Source of the DNA: Xanthoparmelia taractica
Lineage: Eukaryota; Ascomycota; Lecanoromycetes; Lecanorales; Parmeliaceae
Assembly (NCBI GenBank): GCA_033085395.1
Contig: JANQBS010000629.1
Location: 1-10,744, forward strand
DNA: 10,744 nt
Direction of reading: 5' to 3'
A program made the position numbers and the translations under genes. Below the pieces are notes generated by a model. That model saw only the letters and a list, made by a program, of their open reading frames with translations. It did not search any database and was not told the origin of the DNA. Within the stretch, counting starts at the first letter, position 1. Every line of letters begins with the position of its first letter. This document shows positions 1 through 8,267 of this stretch, piece after piece.

Positions 1-391
1 AGAAAATAATATATTATAATTATTATTCTAGTTATTATTTATTAGAATAGCTATATTTATTTAGCGAGATTAAATTAAAAGAGAATTTATCTTAATATTA
101 CTTATTAAGTATCGAAGTTTAATAAATACTTAAGCTAATTTCGCCCTAACTTATATATTAACCTAGAATTTTCATATCTTATTCGTCACCTAATATAAGA
201 AATAATTTACATTATAAAATACTTCTATATATATTAGAAATTTCTCAAACCATTTTATAATATTAGTAATTTCCTATTCTATATCTTTATAAGTGATTTA
301 ATATTACCTCTCTATAATACCCTTTCATGATATGATATGGTACGATATAATATGGGATATCCCACCAAATATACTAGACCTTTCCGGCTCG
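1..391 (-). mobile_element. Large MITE-like repeat, subfamily 2, left copy (runs off window)
   Basis: Read on the minus strand from 391 leftward, this stretch matches the plus strand from 9895 rightward. Shared landmarks are the end 'CGAGYCGRAAAGGTCTRG', then 'atatcatatcatg', then an AT-rich body with 'aaatttctaatatatatag'. The sharp end at 391 is followed by TA (392-393), as in the three short MITEs, so it is a terminal inverted repeat end. The motif 'TGGGATATCCCA' at about 353-364 also occurs in the short MITEs. I cannot find the opposite terminus between 1 and 300, so the copy either continues beyond the window or is decayed. No coding capacity is seen. Calling it non-autonomous is inference. 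Confidence 0.62.
372..391 (-). repeat. Terminal inverted repeat end of the left subfamily-2 element
   Basis: The bases 'tactagacctttccggctcg' region ends at 391 and is followed by TA. Its reverse complement begins CGAGCCGGAAAGGTCTAG. This matches the left end of the copy at 9895 and, more loosely, the CGGGTCGGAAAGGTGTGGTAT ends of the short MITEs. Confidence 0.7.
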
Positions 392-393
392 TA

Positions 394-984
394 GATATTA
401 TATTTGCATTATAAACGATAGATATTAAGAGATATTAATTTATATAAATCGCTTAATAGTTAGCGTTAATATTAAAGAGATAATATTTAGTAATTTAATA
501 CGATAGCGTAGAGAAGTAAAATTAAATAAAGACTCGATATTTATAAGATAGTCTTAATAATAAGAGACGCGAAGTCGATCGTAAAAGTTATAGTTATAAG
601 TAGTTTAAGATAAAAGCGATCTTTAACTCTAAAGAGACGTAGTAGACTTAACTGAAGTAACTAATTATAGTAGTTATATAAATATTTAGAATAAGATACG
701 TAGAAGTCGTAATAGCGACTTAAGAAGAATTATAAAGTCGATCGTAAAAGAGTTGTATATATATTTATGCTAGAATATATAGAAGTCGTGATATTAATTT
801 AAGAGAATTATAAAGTTAATCGAGAAAGTATCGAATATAAATATATTTAAGTCGTGTCAACGACTAACGCGACGCCCTATATCGCCGAGCGAATTTGAAA
901 TCTAGATAAATATTAATAACAATAAAGATAATAGTAATATTTCTATAAATATTAATCGAAAGAGATAGTAGTAGATAAATGTCT
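394..984. other. Degraded AT-rich stretch between left repeat and gene A
   Basis: No gene can be assigned with confidence. Both strands can be read for a while with only RIP-type stops, so a decayed coding region is possible. The clearest structure is an internal imperfect direct repeat (702 to about 859, with a third partial copy near 572). If it was coding, the plus-strand repeat would give a recurring motif resembling EVVIATxENYKVDRE, but the two copies lie 79 bp apart, which breaks the frame, so at least one indel is required. The 3' end of gene A may reach into the right part of this interval. Confidence 0.4.
702..859. repeat. Two tandem imperfect copies of a 79-bp unit
   Basis: Copies begin at 702 and 781 with the shared start 'agaagtcgt' and keep common blocks such as 'attataaagt' and 'tcg..aaag'. 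Most differences are transitions plus one or two small indels. The 16-mer 'aagtcgatcgtaaaag' from the first copy (735-750) also occurs exactly at 572-587, indicating an older third copy. This may be a decayed protein repeat or a noncoding tandem duplication. Confidence 0.6.
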
Positions 985-1094
985 AATTATAATCGGGATA
1001 CTAAGAATCTATTTTTTATTTCTTATTTTTCTCGTGATCGAGAACGAAGCTCTCTTCTTTTTCTTCGCCACCGCGTCTTTATAGATTATCTTTA

Positions 1095-1366
1095 CGGGTT
1101 AGAAAGATATGGTATATTTGATAATATGGGACCAGTTTTTCGAATATCATATAGAAAGATATAAAATATCCCATACTCCCATTGGGTTTTTAATAAATAT
1201 ATTACGTGATATTTTTTTATATTCTAAAAATACGTAAAAAGCTTAAGCGAACGCTTATATAATTATAAAATTCTATAAATAAATTAAAAAGATATAATTT
1301 TTTAAAAAAAGTTAAAAAAAAGTTAAAAACGACTATATTCAACAGATATCACACCTTTTCGACCCG
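1095..1366 (+). mobile_element. MITE copy 1 (272 bp), TA target duplication, inside gene A
   Basis: The element begins 'cgggttagaaagatatggtat' and ends 'atatcacaccttttcgacccg'. These are inverted repeats of about 21 bp, decayed by transitions relative to copies 2 and 3. TA lies directly outside both ends (1093-1094 and 1367-1368). The interior is near-identical to the other copies from about 1186 onward. TA duplication and short noncoding length fit a Tc1/mariner-type MITE, which is an inference since no transposase partner is seen. The 10-mer 'attatcttta' occurs at 1085-1094 and at 1369-1378; this is probably chance in AT-rich DNA. Of the three copies, this one shows the most RIP-type change in its termini. 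Confidence 0.9.
1244..1257. repeat. Conserved hairpin in the MITE core
   Basis: The bases taagcg-aa-cgctta form a 6-bp perfect stem with a 2-base spacer. The same hairpin is unchanged in all three MITE copies, in the most conserved part of the element. Confidence 0.6.
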
Positions 1367-2195
1367 TAATTATCTTTAATCTTATCTCGACGATATTCTT
1401 TTATTTTTACGTCTTCTTAATAATAATATTAAAGCTCTCGATAATAAATAAACTATTCTTCTTATTAACACCTCGCTTTAGCGAATTAGACTTAATATTA
1501 CTAATCTTTATATCTCGCCTTATCTTCACTTTCTCTATCTTAGATACTCTTTCTTTTTTATTATCTTTCTCTAACGTTATCGTCTTATCTAGAAAGTTAA
1601 TTATATTCGAAGTCTTTTATATAATAATCTTTTAATTTTTCTTTTAAAATATATTAAGTAATAGCGACGACTCGTATAATAAACGTATTATATATATAAA
1701 CTTATTGGCTTATAGCCCTCTTAATTAAATAGTATATGTAACTCTCTTGACTAGTCGTAGTAATATTCCCGATCTTAGACCTTAGTTACGTATCTCGTCG
1801 CGTTAATATCCCCGATATTAATCTAGAGAATTACGAGTTACTCGCATTATACTCTTTTTATTAAATTCTATAAATCACGTCTAAAGATCTTTTAACTTCT
1901 TGATAATTAAGAAATAATCGACTATAAGATTATTTAGACGATAAAAATCTAATAAATCTTTAGAGTTTACGATATCGCTTATAAATAGAGAATAATAAGC
2001 GATTGATTTTATTAAAATAATATTATACGAATTAATAGATACGATCTTAATAATCTTCCTAATATACTTAATTAAGTCGTATACTATGTATTTTGCAATT
2101 AGATTAATCTTATCTATCGATGCTCTAGACGCTTTAATAACGCGAGTCGATATTATAAAATCGCTAGTTATATCTTTATTTTTCTTAATATTAGT

Positions 2196-2249
2196 CTTAA
2201 TAGACTTATCGATCTTAATAGACTTATCGATCTTAATAAACTTCTCGGT
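2196..2249 (-). repeat. 18-bp tandem repeat within gene A, three copies
   Basis: The unit 'cttaatagacttatcgat' is exact at 2196-2213 and 2214-2231, with a third diverged copy at 2232-2249. It is in frame with gene A, encoding KIDKSI on the minus strand. Before RIP this was probably an acidic EIDESI-type repeat (inference from G-to-A change). Confidence 0.75.
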
Positions 2250-3060
2250 CTTAATAATCTTCTTTTCTAATTTCGTAATAATAGTATTTATCTTCTTAAT
2301 AATAGTATTCACCTCCTAATTATTTTCCTCATTAATTACTTTCTTTATAGTCTCTTTCTTCACAATCTTATCTTTCTTATTTTCCTTATTCTTCTTTACT
2401 TTATTCTTCTTTTTTATATTATAATTACTCTTATTTATCTCGCTAGCATTATCGTAATTATTATCGACTTTAATTGTCTTCTTATTAACACTCTCGTATA
2501 ATTTATTAATATTATCGTAATTACTTATAACGATATTAGTCTCTACGTCGCCTTAGTAGCGAGATCTTAAAGAACTAGTTTATTTATAAATATAATATCG
2601 TGTTTTTTAGATATATTTATTTCGAAGTCTAATTTATTTATTACTTTAGAGATTAAGAGCGAGATCGAAGTCTTTACTTTATATTTTTCGTCGATAGCTA
2701 AAGAGCGAAGATTAGATCTCACGATATTAATTAACTATTAAGTTATTATAAGAGAGGTCTTATCGGCGTTAATATCGTTAATATCTTTAATTAAGATATT
2801 AATATTAATAAAATCAAGTGAAGTTATAGACTCGTTATTATAATTATTATTTAAATATCGATCTATAAACTAATTAGTAGCTATCTAATTAATAATCTCT
2901 ACTATTAGATTATTATACTTCGCTATTAACGAGAACTTCGCTTATATATCGATTATATCTAATTACGATTAAATTAGCGATTAAATTTTACTTTTAATCT
3001 CGTAGTTAAGCTATTAAAGTAAAAATTAAAATTTAAAGTAAACTCACTTTAAATTAAGAA

Positions 3061-3550
3061 TTCTAAGCTAAATTTTATAATTTATACTAATTTAAGTATT
3101 AAAATAAAAGCGTGTATATAAGAATTATCGGATTTTTATAGATTTAAATAAATTTAAAGTTAAAAAGAAATTTAAAGTCTTAAAAGATCCAGTTAAAAGA
3201 TTTTAAATTAAATTAAAAAAGTAAAGTTAAAGTTAAATAAGTTTTTGAAAATTAAGTTTAATTTCTATACGTTAAAAGTAAATAAGAGTAAAGTCTAAAG
3301 CTTAGATTATAAAAAGTAAATTTTGAATATTAGACGAGAAAAGCGTAGTTTATATGTGAGTTTATATATTAAATTCTTTAAAGAATTTATCTCTTATTAA
3401 AAATACTCTTAAGTTTAATCTCTTCTCGATTATTTATATACTTCGATTTAATACGCTATTACGACTCGAAATATAATTAAGTTTAAATTACGATTTATTA
3501 CGTTACTAATATCGAACGAATTACTTATAATTACTTTAATTATTATATCG
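3061..3550. promoter_or_regulatory. Divergent intergenic region between genes A and B
   Basis: About 490 bp of very AT-rich DNA with many short 'ttaaag' and 'aattaaa' runs and no frame that reads convincingly as protein. As genes A (minus) and B (plus) diverge from it, it would have held both promoters. That is inference from position only; no specific promoter motif is recognised. The 5' end of either gene could extend into it. Confidence 0.35.
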
Positions 3551-3604
3551 ATGACGATCTTTTATATTCTAAGATTAGCGAGATAAGATATATCGCTTTC
3601 GAAG

Positions 3605-3612
3605 CTAAGAAA
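3605..3612. repeat. Left 8-bp target-site duplication of the hAT element
   Basis: 'ctaagaaa' here is repeated exactly at 5929-5936. The shared word is 10 bp ('gctaagaaac') if the neighbouring bases are counted. Eight base pairs is the standard hAT duplication length, and the hAT end 'cagggttc' follows directly at 3613. Confidence 0.7.
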
Positions 3613-3647
3613 CAGGGTTCTTAATAGTCCCTCCCCAATCTTCGAAC

Positions 3648-3732
3648 TACTAGTCCAGACGGTCCAACTGGACTGGTCCAGTTGAATCGTTCAGCGATAT
3701 TTAGACTATTAGTCTAGACTGTCTAGCTAATC
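3648..3732. repeat. hAT subterminal repeats and hairpin
   Basis: Two diverged direct copies start 'actactagtccagac' (3648) and 'actattagtctagac' (3704), differing mostly by C/T transitions. Within the first lies a perfect stem caactgga-CTGG-tccagttg (3665-3684). The stretch is distinctly richer in GC than its surroundings. Short repeats near the ends are usual transposase-binding sites in hAT elements, so this role is likely but inferred. Confidence 0.6.
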
Positions 3733-3966
3733 TAAACGGACGATCTAAACTAATAGTTCAAATATTATTAATATAGCAAATAATTTTTTTTATTATTTCT
3801 CGCACTCGGCTAATTATCGACCTTCTTTTAAGGCGTATATCTAAGCATAATAAACGTATTTTTAGTAGTAATCGAGAATAGATTTTTTATTAAAGAATAA
3901 CTATCTAATCTTTCAACTTTTCTAATCTATTATATTATTATAATAATTAATACTAACGTCTTCTAG

Positions 3967-5652
3967 ATTTTCAAGGTAGATATTACTATCGAGACTTTAT
4001 TTAGTATCGTTATAAGATCTACAACGAGCTTCGATAAGTCTACAAGGCACACACCTAACATCAAGTCTCGAAAATTAATTGTATTATTATAATCATCAAG
4101 AAAACGCCTACGAACCTCTACCCAAGCCTTAACGAAATATACTACACTCGCTACGATCTCTATTAATATTTTTAAGAGCTCTAATATAATATATAAGAAG
4201 AAGAAGAAGGAGAAATTAAGTAACTCTAACACGTAAGTCTTAAATATATCTAATCTAGGATTCAATATCTCTCAGATAACTCTTAAGTTATCTTTCAAGA
4301 AATTAAGGCCTAAAACATTATTTATTCATAAGCATATTAGCGTATAGGGCGACTTCTACGTCTACAATCGCTATCGTAAAATATATAGCATTTCTAATAA
4401 TACGAGCGCAATTAATCGATATCTAAAAAATATATATAAAATTAATTCTATATTTAGTAAGATTACTATAAAGAGGATTTAAGAGGAGATATTAATTAAC
4501 GTAGCAATACTTCGAGATGCTTAGATTAATTAGAAGGCGGAGAAAGAGAGTCGAAGACAACTTATAAATGTAGGCCTTGATAAGACTACTCTGCAAAAGC
4601 TATATCTCCAATGAACCATTCCTTAAAATATCGTATTTCATCATATTAATAATCTATCCTTTCGAACCTTTCTTAAATACATTAATCTCATCGCCAATCG
4701 AATACTCCCTAACTTCGCTTAGATTAAAAAGATCTATACTAAAGGTCTATTTGCGAAGGGAAAGCAACGACTACGTCATATACTAGTTATAACAATATTA
4801 GATATCCACATTATATGTGATATATAAACGTTATCAAATCGCCTTAGGCTACTTAAAGTGATTACGCACTTTACTAGGGAGAACTCTAAATTACACGCTA
4901 TTACTCTCGCACTCAAAGAGATAAAAGAGAAGCATTTAGAGTAAAATTACGCGATAATTATTTAAATTATATTTAATAACTTTGAGATTCGCAATAAATT
5001 AGAATATATAATTATAAACAACGTCTATCAAAATAATCATCTTATCGATACTATTGCGAAGTCTCTATAGTTAGAAGAAATTCATTATAATACTTAATAG
5101 CGACGTCTTCGATGTAATAATCACATTATTAATCTAACTATTTAGATCTTTCTCTTTGAGAAAATAGTTAATAATTATAAGTATCTCGATAATATTAATA
5201 TTTCTTCGTTTAACGCTTAGTTAAATTAGTAAAGAAGACTAAGACCTCTCGAGAAGCTTTATAATATTATTATTTGAATCGTCGTAAGTTCTCAACGCAT
5301 TTAACTATTTAAAAAGAGGAGTAATAATCTTCTATCACGCTATGATAATAGTACGAGATAGAATTCCTAATTTAAAATACTTAATTAGGTTATTAGAAAG
5401 CTTAAGATAGCTATTATCGTCGTTATTAATAAAGAACCTAATCTATCTATAAATTGACTTAGTGCGAAGAAGTAAAAAACACTTATCTATATTCGCGACT
5501 TTCTTTAAGTATTTTATAATGCAATTAAAATAATAGAAAACTATAAAGCGATCTTAGAAAGAGTTCTTTTCAACATAAATTTTTTAATTAATTATTTCGA
5601 AAAGGCTATAGAGTAATTCGCCTATCACGACTTTATGCGAGATTCTCTTTTA
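3967..5652 (+). pseudogene. hAT transposase with N-terminal BED zinc finger, RIP-inactivated and C-terminally truncated
   Basis: A single plus-strand frame runs without frameshift from 3967 to 5652 (about 560 codons), broken by TAA/TAG/TGA at Gln and Trp positions. Order of parts: a basic/Ser-rich N-terminus with a KKKKKEK run (about 4195-4213); a BED-type finger (about 4327-4440), 'DFYVYNRYRK' followed by 'INRYLKNIYKIN'; then the RNase H-like core, with 'SDIHITCDMW'-like 'LDIHIICDI*' (first catalytic Asp at 4819-4821), 'FEIRNKLEYIIINN' where the usual second catalytic Asp is Asn (5017-5019), 'RRLRCNNHIINL' (about 5101-5136), 'LRPLEKLYNIII' and 'NSTR*NS*F' with both family Trp codons now stops (5359 and 5368). 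The frame ends 'FAYHDFMRDSLL' directly at MITE 2, so the C-terminal dimerisation (hATC) region with the third catalytic Glu is absent. The mutations alone rule out activity. The true start codon is not identifiable. Family assignment rests on the motif series typical of fungal hATs. Confidence 0.85.
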
Positions 5653-5923
5653 CGAGTCGGAAAGGTGTGGTATATTTGATGATATGGGACTAGTTTTTCG
5701 AATACCATACCGAAAGGTATGGGATATCCCATACTCCCATTAGGTTTTTAATAAATATATTACGTGATATTTTTTTATATTCTAAAAATACGTAAAAAGC
5801 TTAAGCGAACGCTTATATAATTATAAAATTCTATAAATAGATTAAAAAGATATAATTTTTTAAAAAAAGTTAAAAAAAGTTAAAAATGACTATGTTCAAC
5901 AGATACCACACCTTTCCGACCCG
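5653..5923 (+). mobile_element. MITE copy 2 (271 bp), best-preserved termini
   Basis: Starts 'cgagtcggaaaggtgtggtat' and ends 'ataccacacctttccgacccg'. The ends are inverted repeats with one mismatch over 21 bp, with TA on both sides (5651-5652 and 5924-5925). Inside are a perfect hairpin ccatacc-gaaa-ggtatgg (5705-5722), overlapping the 18-bp palindrome gtatgggatatcccatac (5717-5734), and the conserved core shared with copies 1 and 3. It is one A shorter than the others in a poly-A/gtt run. It sits at the truncated 3' end of the hAT transposase, only 3 bp before the hAT's right end. Confidence 0.92.
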
Positions 5924-5928
5924 TACTG

Positions 5929-5936
5929 CTAAGAAA
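5929..5936. repeat. Right 8-bp target-site duplication of the hAT element
   Basis: An exact copy of 3605-3612 ('ctaagaaa'). Gene B resumes immediately after it in the frame predicted from its 5' piece. Confidence 0.68.
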
Positions 5937-6651
5937 CTTAACTTATAGCGTTATTAGTAAATATAGAAGTATAAATAAAAAATTACAATATATTAAAAAA
6001 ATACTTAGTCTAAAGAGCTTATAAAATAAGTAATGTAATATAATTATAATAAAGGCTTAATCGATACTTATCTTAATAGACGAAATTTAACGAAGCGTAT
6101 ATAGTATTTAAGAGAAGACTCTTCGTATTCTTAATATCGCTTAGCTTAAGAAGATATATACATTATTTAGTAGAGACTTAAATAGAAAGAATATCGCTAT
6201 TTAAAAGATTTAGTAATATTAAAATTAATAGATCGATTAATTAAATCTTAGCGATTAGTGTAAGCACTATCTCGAGTATATAGCTCGCATCGCTATATAT
6301 TTTACTTTCATTATTACTTAAAATCTAAATATTTAAGTAATTATTCGACAATTACGTAAAGATAAGTTAGGGCGAGACGATATAAGAAGAGTTACGAGTA
6401 AAGACTAAGTTAAGATATATAGTATATCTAAAGACTAGCTTATAATCTTACGCGCGAAGTTATTATTAATCGTATCTAAATAAGCGAAATACGTTATCGA
6501 GAATAATCGATAGCTATTATCGATAACCAATAATAATAAATATTTTATAAAGACGTTATCTAATGTTAAAAAGTAACGAAGAAAGTAACGCTTAGAATAG
6601 TGTAGGTTAAGTCTTGCGAAGAATATAATAAACGATTAAGATTAGAATAGA

Positions 6652-6735
6652 AATAATAAAGAGTAGAGCGAAGATAATAAAGAGTAGAGTGAAGATAATA
6701 AAGAGTAGAGCGAAGATAATAAAGAGTAGAGCGAG
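6652..6735 (+). repeat. 21-bp tandem repeat, four copies, in gene B linker
   Basis: The unit is 'gataataaagagtagagcga' plus one base, at 6652, 6673, 6694 and 6715, nearly exact. It is in frame with gene B and encodes the heptad DNKE*SE, where the stop (TAG) was most likely CAG (Gln). A looser continuation (about 6736-6795) repeats similar Asp/Glu/Lys/Gln residues. Heptad length and acidity suggest a disordered or coiled linker. The repeats are remarkably uniform given the decay around them, so each copy carries the same C-to-T stop. Confidence 0.85.
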
Positions 6736-8267
6736 AACAAGTAAGATTAGAATAGAGACGATAAAGAGTAGAATAAAGACGAGTAAGATTAGGCCGAGAA
6801 TAGCGATATTATTATATATAAAGTCGACGTAGAAAACGAGAAGATTAAAAATAGTAGTGTAGAGAATATTAACGAAGATCTCGATAGCGATAAAATAATA
6901 AATAAAAACTAAGAGAGTAGCGACGCGAGGGAGGAATTAAGATAACGAACGTTATATTATTTTTAATATTATTATTAACGTCTAATAGCTTATATTCTTA
7001 TAGTAATCTTACTTTAACGATTTAAGATAGAATTATACGAAAGAGCCGAGTAACGACTAAAATAAATATCGATTATAAACGTATCGCGATATAATAGAGT
7101 CTAATAGTAAAAAACCTCAGCTATATTAAGAATCTTAATAACCTATGTTATCGATATATAAGAATTATAGTCGCACACTACGAACTTTAGATAAAGATAG
7201 CGAAATACTCGATATTACTAATAAGACTTAAACGATTTATATCGTTATAATCTTCTTTATTAGCATTAAAGATAATCTCGAAGATATTAAATTAATTTTA
7301 AAAAAAAGACCGCCTTAGTGTAATAAATAATTCGATAAATATATATATATTTCCGATGCTAAAGACATTAACGCTACTCGTAATTATTAATACTCTCGTC
7401 TAATAATTACTAATGAGGACTATTTAAAAGCCCAATACTTAATATATCTAGAAGCGAGATAAGAGTCTTAATATTAATATATTTAATTAATTATAAAAAG
7501 ACGTAAAATACGACGACGAAGTAAAGTAGAAAGTAAGCAAGCTAATCTTCGTGAAATTTAATATATATATAAGTATTATTAGCGGGAGATTAACGAGAAG
7601 TCAAATCGAGAATAACTACGAAATATGCTTTACTCTCTCACGTAGTAAGTTATTCGTTAAGATCTAAAGTATTAATTAATATACGTAGTTCTAAGATCGA
7701 ATAGAAATCTTAGACTTATATTCTATTCGTATTATATTAAGTACGTAACTTTAAAAAATAGCACTATCTTTTATTATATCGATATAAATATATCGAATTT
7801 TCTCGAGTTAGAACGTGAAGACAATATTATTTAGAATTCTATCTCGCTAGATAACGAGTCTTTAAGCGAGAATTACACGAAGATAGTCTTCGAATTTTAT
7901 TATAATATAAGAATATAATAAGCGACTCTAAAGAAGCGAAACTCGAAAGATTAAGATCTTAAGGTCTTAGGATTTATTAAAGACGTTAATATAATTTATA
8001 TTAAAGAGAATATTAGACGATAAGACGATTTCGTCTCGATTCCCTATTAGCGAGATAGATAGCGTAATAATTTTATTATAATTCGTCGGCGTTAGAAAGA
8101 ATAATTTTACTTTAGACTACGAGAAGTCTAATAGCTAAAAAAATCTATATCTCGCTTATATCACTTAGATAGTCCCTACTATAACGTTCTGCGACTATTT
8201 GAATATATATAGTCGTATATTATATAAGTTCCCCGTTAGCGTATAACTATATTTAAACTCTCTCGTA

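Larger units (their letters stand above)
985..3060 (-). pseudogene. Gene A: unrecognised protein, RIP-inactivated, interrupted by MITE 1
   Basis: One minus-strand frame can be followed from about 3060 down to 1369 with no apparent frameshift. It is interrupted almost only by TAA/TAG, as expected if Gln and Trp codons were hit. Removing the MITE at 1095-1366 together with one TA continues the same frame on the far side, giving a charged tail with 'RRGGEEKEESFVLDHEKN'. The upstream part (about 2550-3000) would be Gln-rich and probably coiled coil. The middle (1884-2600) is rich in Lys and Asn, many probably former Glu/Asp, and contains a 6-residue tandem repeat KIDKSI. The lower part (about 1600-1870) reads 'VTRNSLD*YRGY*RDEIRN' and 'IIRLLYESSLLLNIF'. 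About 600 codons in all. I do not recognise the family. Both start and end are uncertain: no convincing Met is visible near 3000, and the tail may stop around 985. The longest stop-free stretch is 1881-2312, which is only part of this frame and is not an independent gene. Gene A is divergent from gene B. Confidence 0.5.
3613..5928 (+). mobile_element. hAT-superfamily DNA transposon, inserted in gene B, 3' part lost and occupied by MITE 2
   Basis: The left end reads 'cagggttcttaatagtcc', a typical hAT-style CAGGG terminus, preceded by an 8-bp duplication that recurs at 5929-5936. A repeat-rich subterminal zone (3648-3732) follows, then the plus-strand transposase (3967-5652). On the right only 'ctg' (5926-5928) lies between the TA of MITE 2 and the right duplication. 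The 3' end of the transposase, the 3' noncoding region and most of the right inverted repeat are therefore missing. Removing the element joins gene B in frame (3612 to 5937). The alternative that MITE 2 simply bounds two unrelated fragments is less economical, because it ignores the matching duplications. Confidence 0.7.
3551..8267 (+). pseudogene. Gene B: large protein of unknown function, possible 2OG-Fe(II) oxygenase-like C-terminal half; split by hAT and MITE
   Basis: Exon-like parts are 3551-3612 and 5937-8267, separated by the hAT insertion. The proposed start is the ATG at 3551 ('MTIFYILRLAR'), which runs in frame into 'LRNLTYSVISKYRSINKKL' once the hAT and one copy of its target duplication are removed. 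The same frame continues to about 7320 with only RIP-type stops, through 'KYVIENNR*LLSIT', an acidic heptad-repeat linker (about 6652-6850) and 'TFKIELYERAE*RLK'. Small frameshifts then occur near 7318-7345, about 8060 and about 8110-8190. The C-terminal half reads 'STIFYYIDINISNFLELE' (7760-7813), 'ISLDNES', then near the end 'LNIYSRILYKFPVSV'. YID at 7775-7783 could be a former HxD iron-binding motif with His changed to Tyr, which suggests a 2-oxoglutarate/Fe(II) dioxygenase fold. That is inference from remembered fungal proteins and is weak. The 3' end is cut at MITE 3. Roughly 780-800 codons in total. Confidence 0.55.

Noticed and set aside
979..1164. Plus-strand 61-codon open frame starting MSNYNRDTKNL
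   Set aside because: It overlaps gene A antisense and runs into MITE 1, whose insertion supplies its last 24 codons; the minus frame is the coherent one across the MITE.
1085..1378. 10-bp direct repeat 'attatcttta' around MITE 1 as a longer target duplication
   Set aside because: It is offset by 2 bp on the right, copies 2 and 3 show only TA, and such words are common in AT-rich DNA.
2086..2319. Plus-strand 77-codon hydrophobic open frame
   Set aside because: It is the antisense shadow of gene A's tandem-repeat region; its Leu/Ile/Ser run is just the complement of Lys/Asp/Asn codons.
3963..4265. Minus-strand 100-codon open frame with hydrophobic stretches
   Set aside because: Antisense to the N-terminus of the hAT transposase; the FFFFF run is the complement of the KKKKK run.
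4577..4786. Plus-strand 69-codon open frame
   Set aside because: It lies in a different frame from the hAT transposase, whose motifs run straight through this interval.
6652..6795. Possible CRISPR-like array
   Set aside because: The 21-bp units are directly adjacent with no spacers, in frame with gene B, and the sequence is fungal in character.
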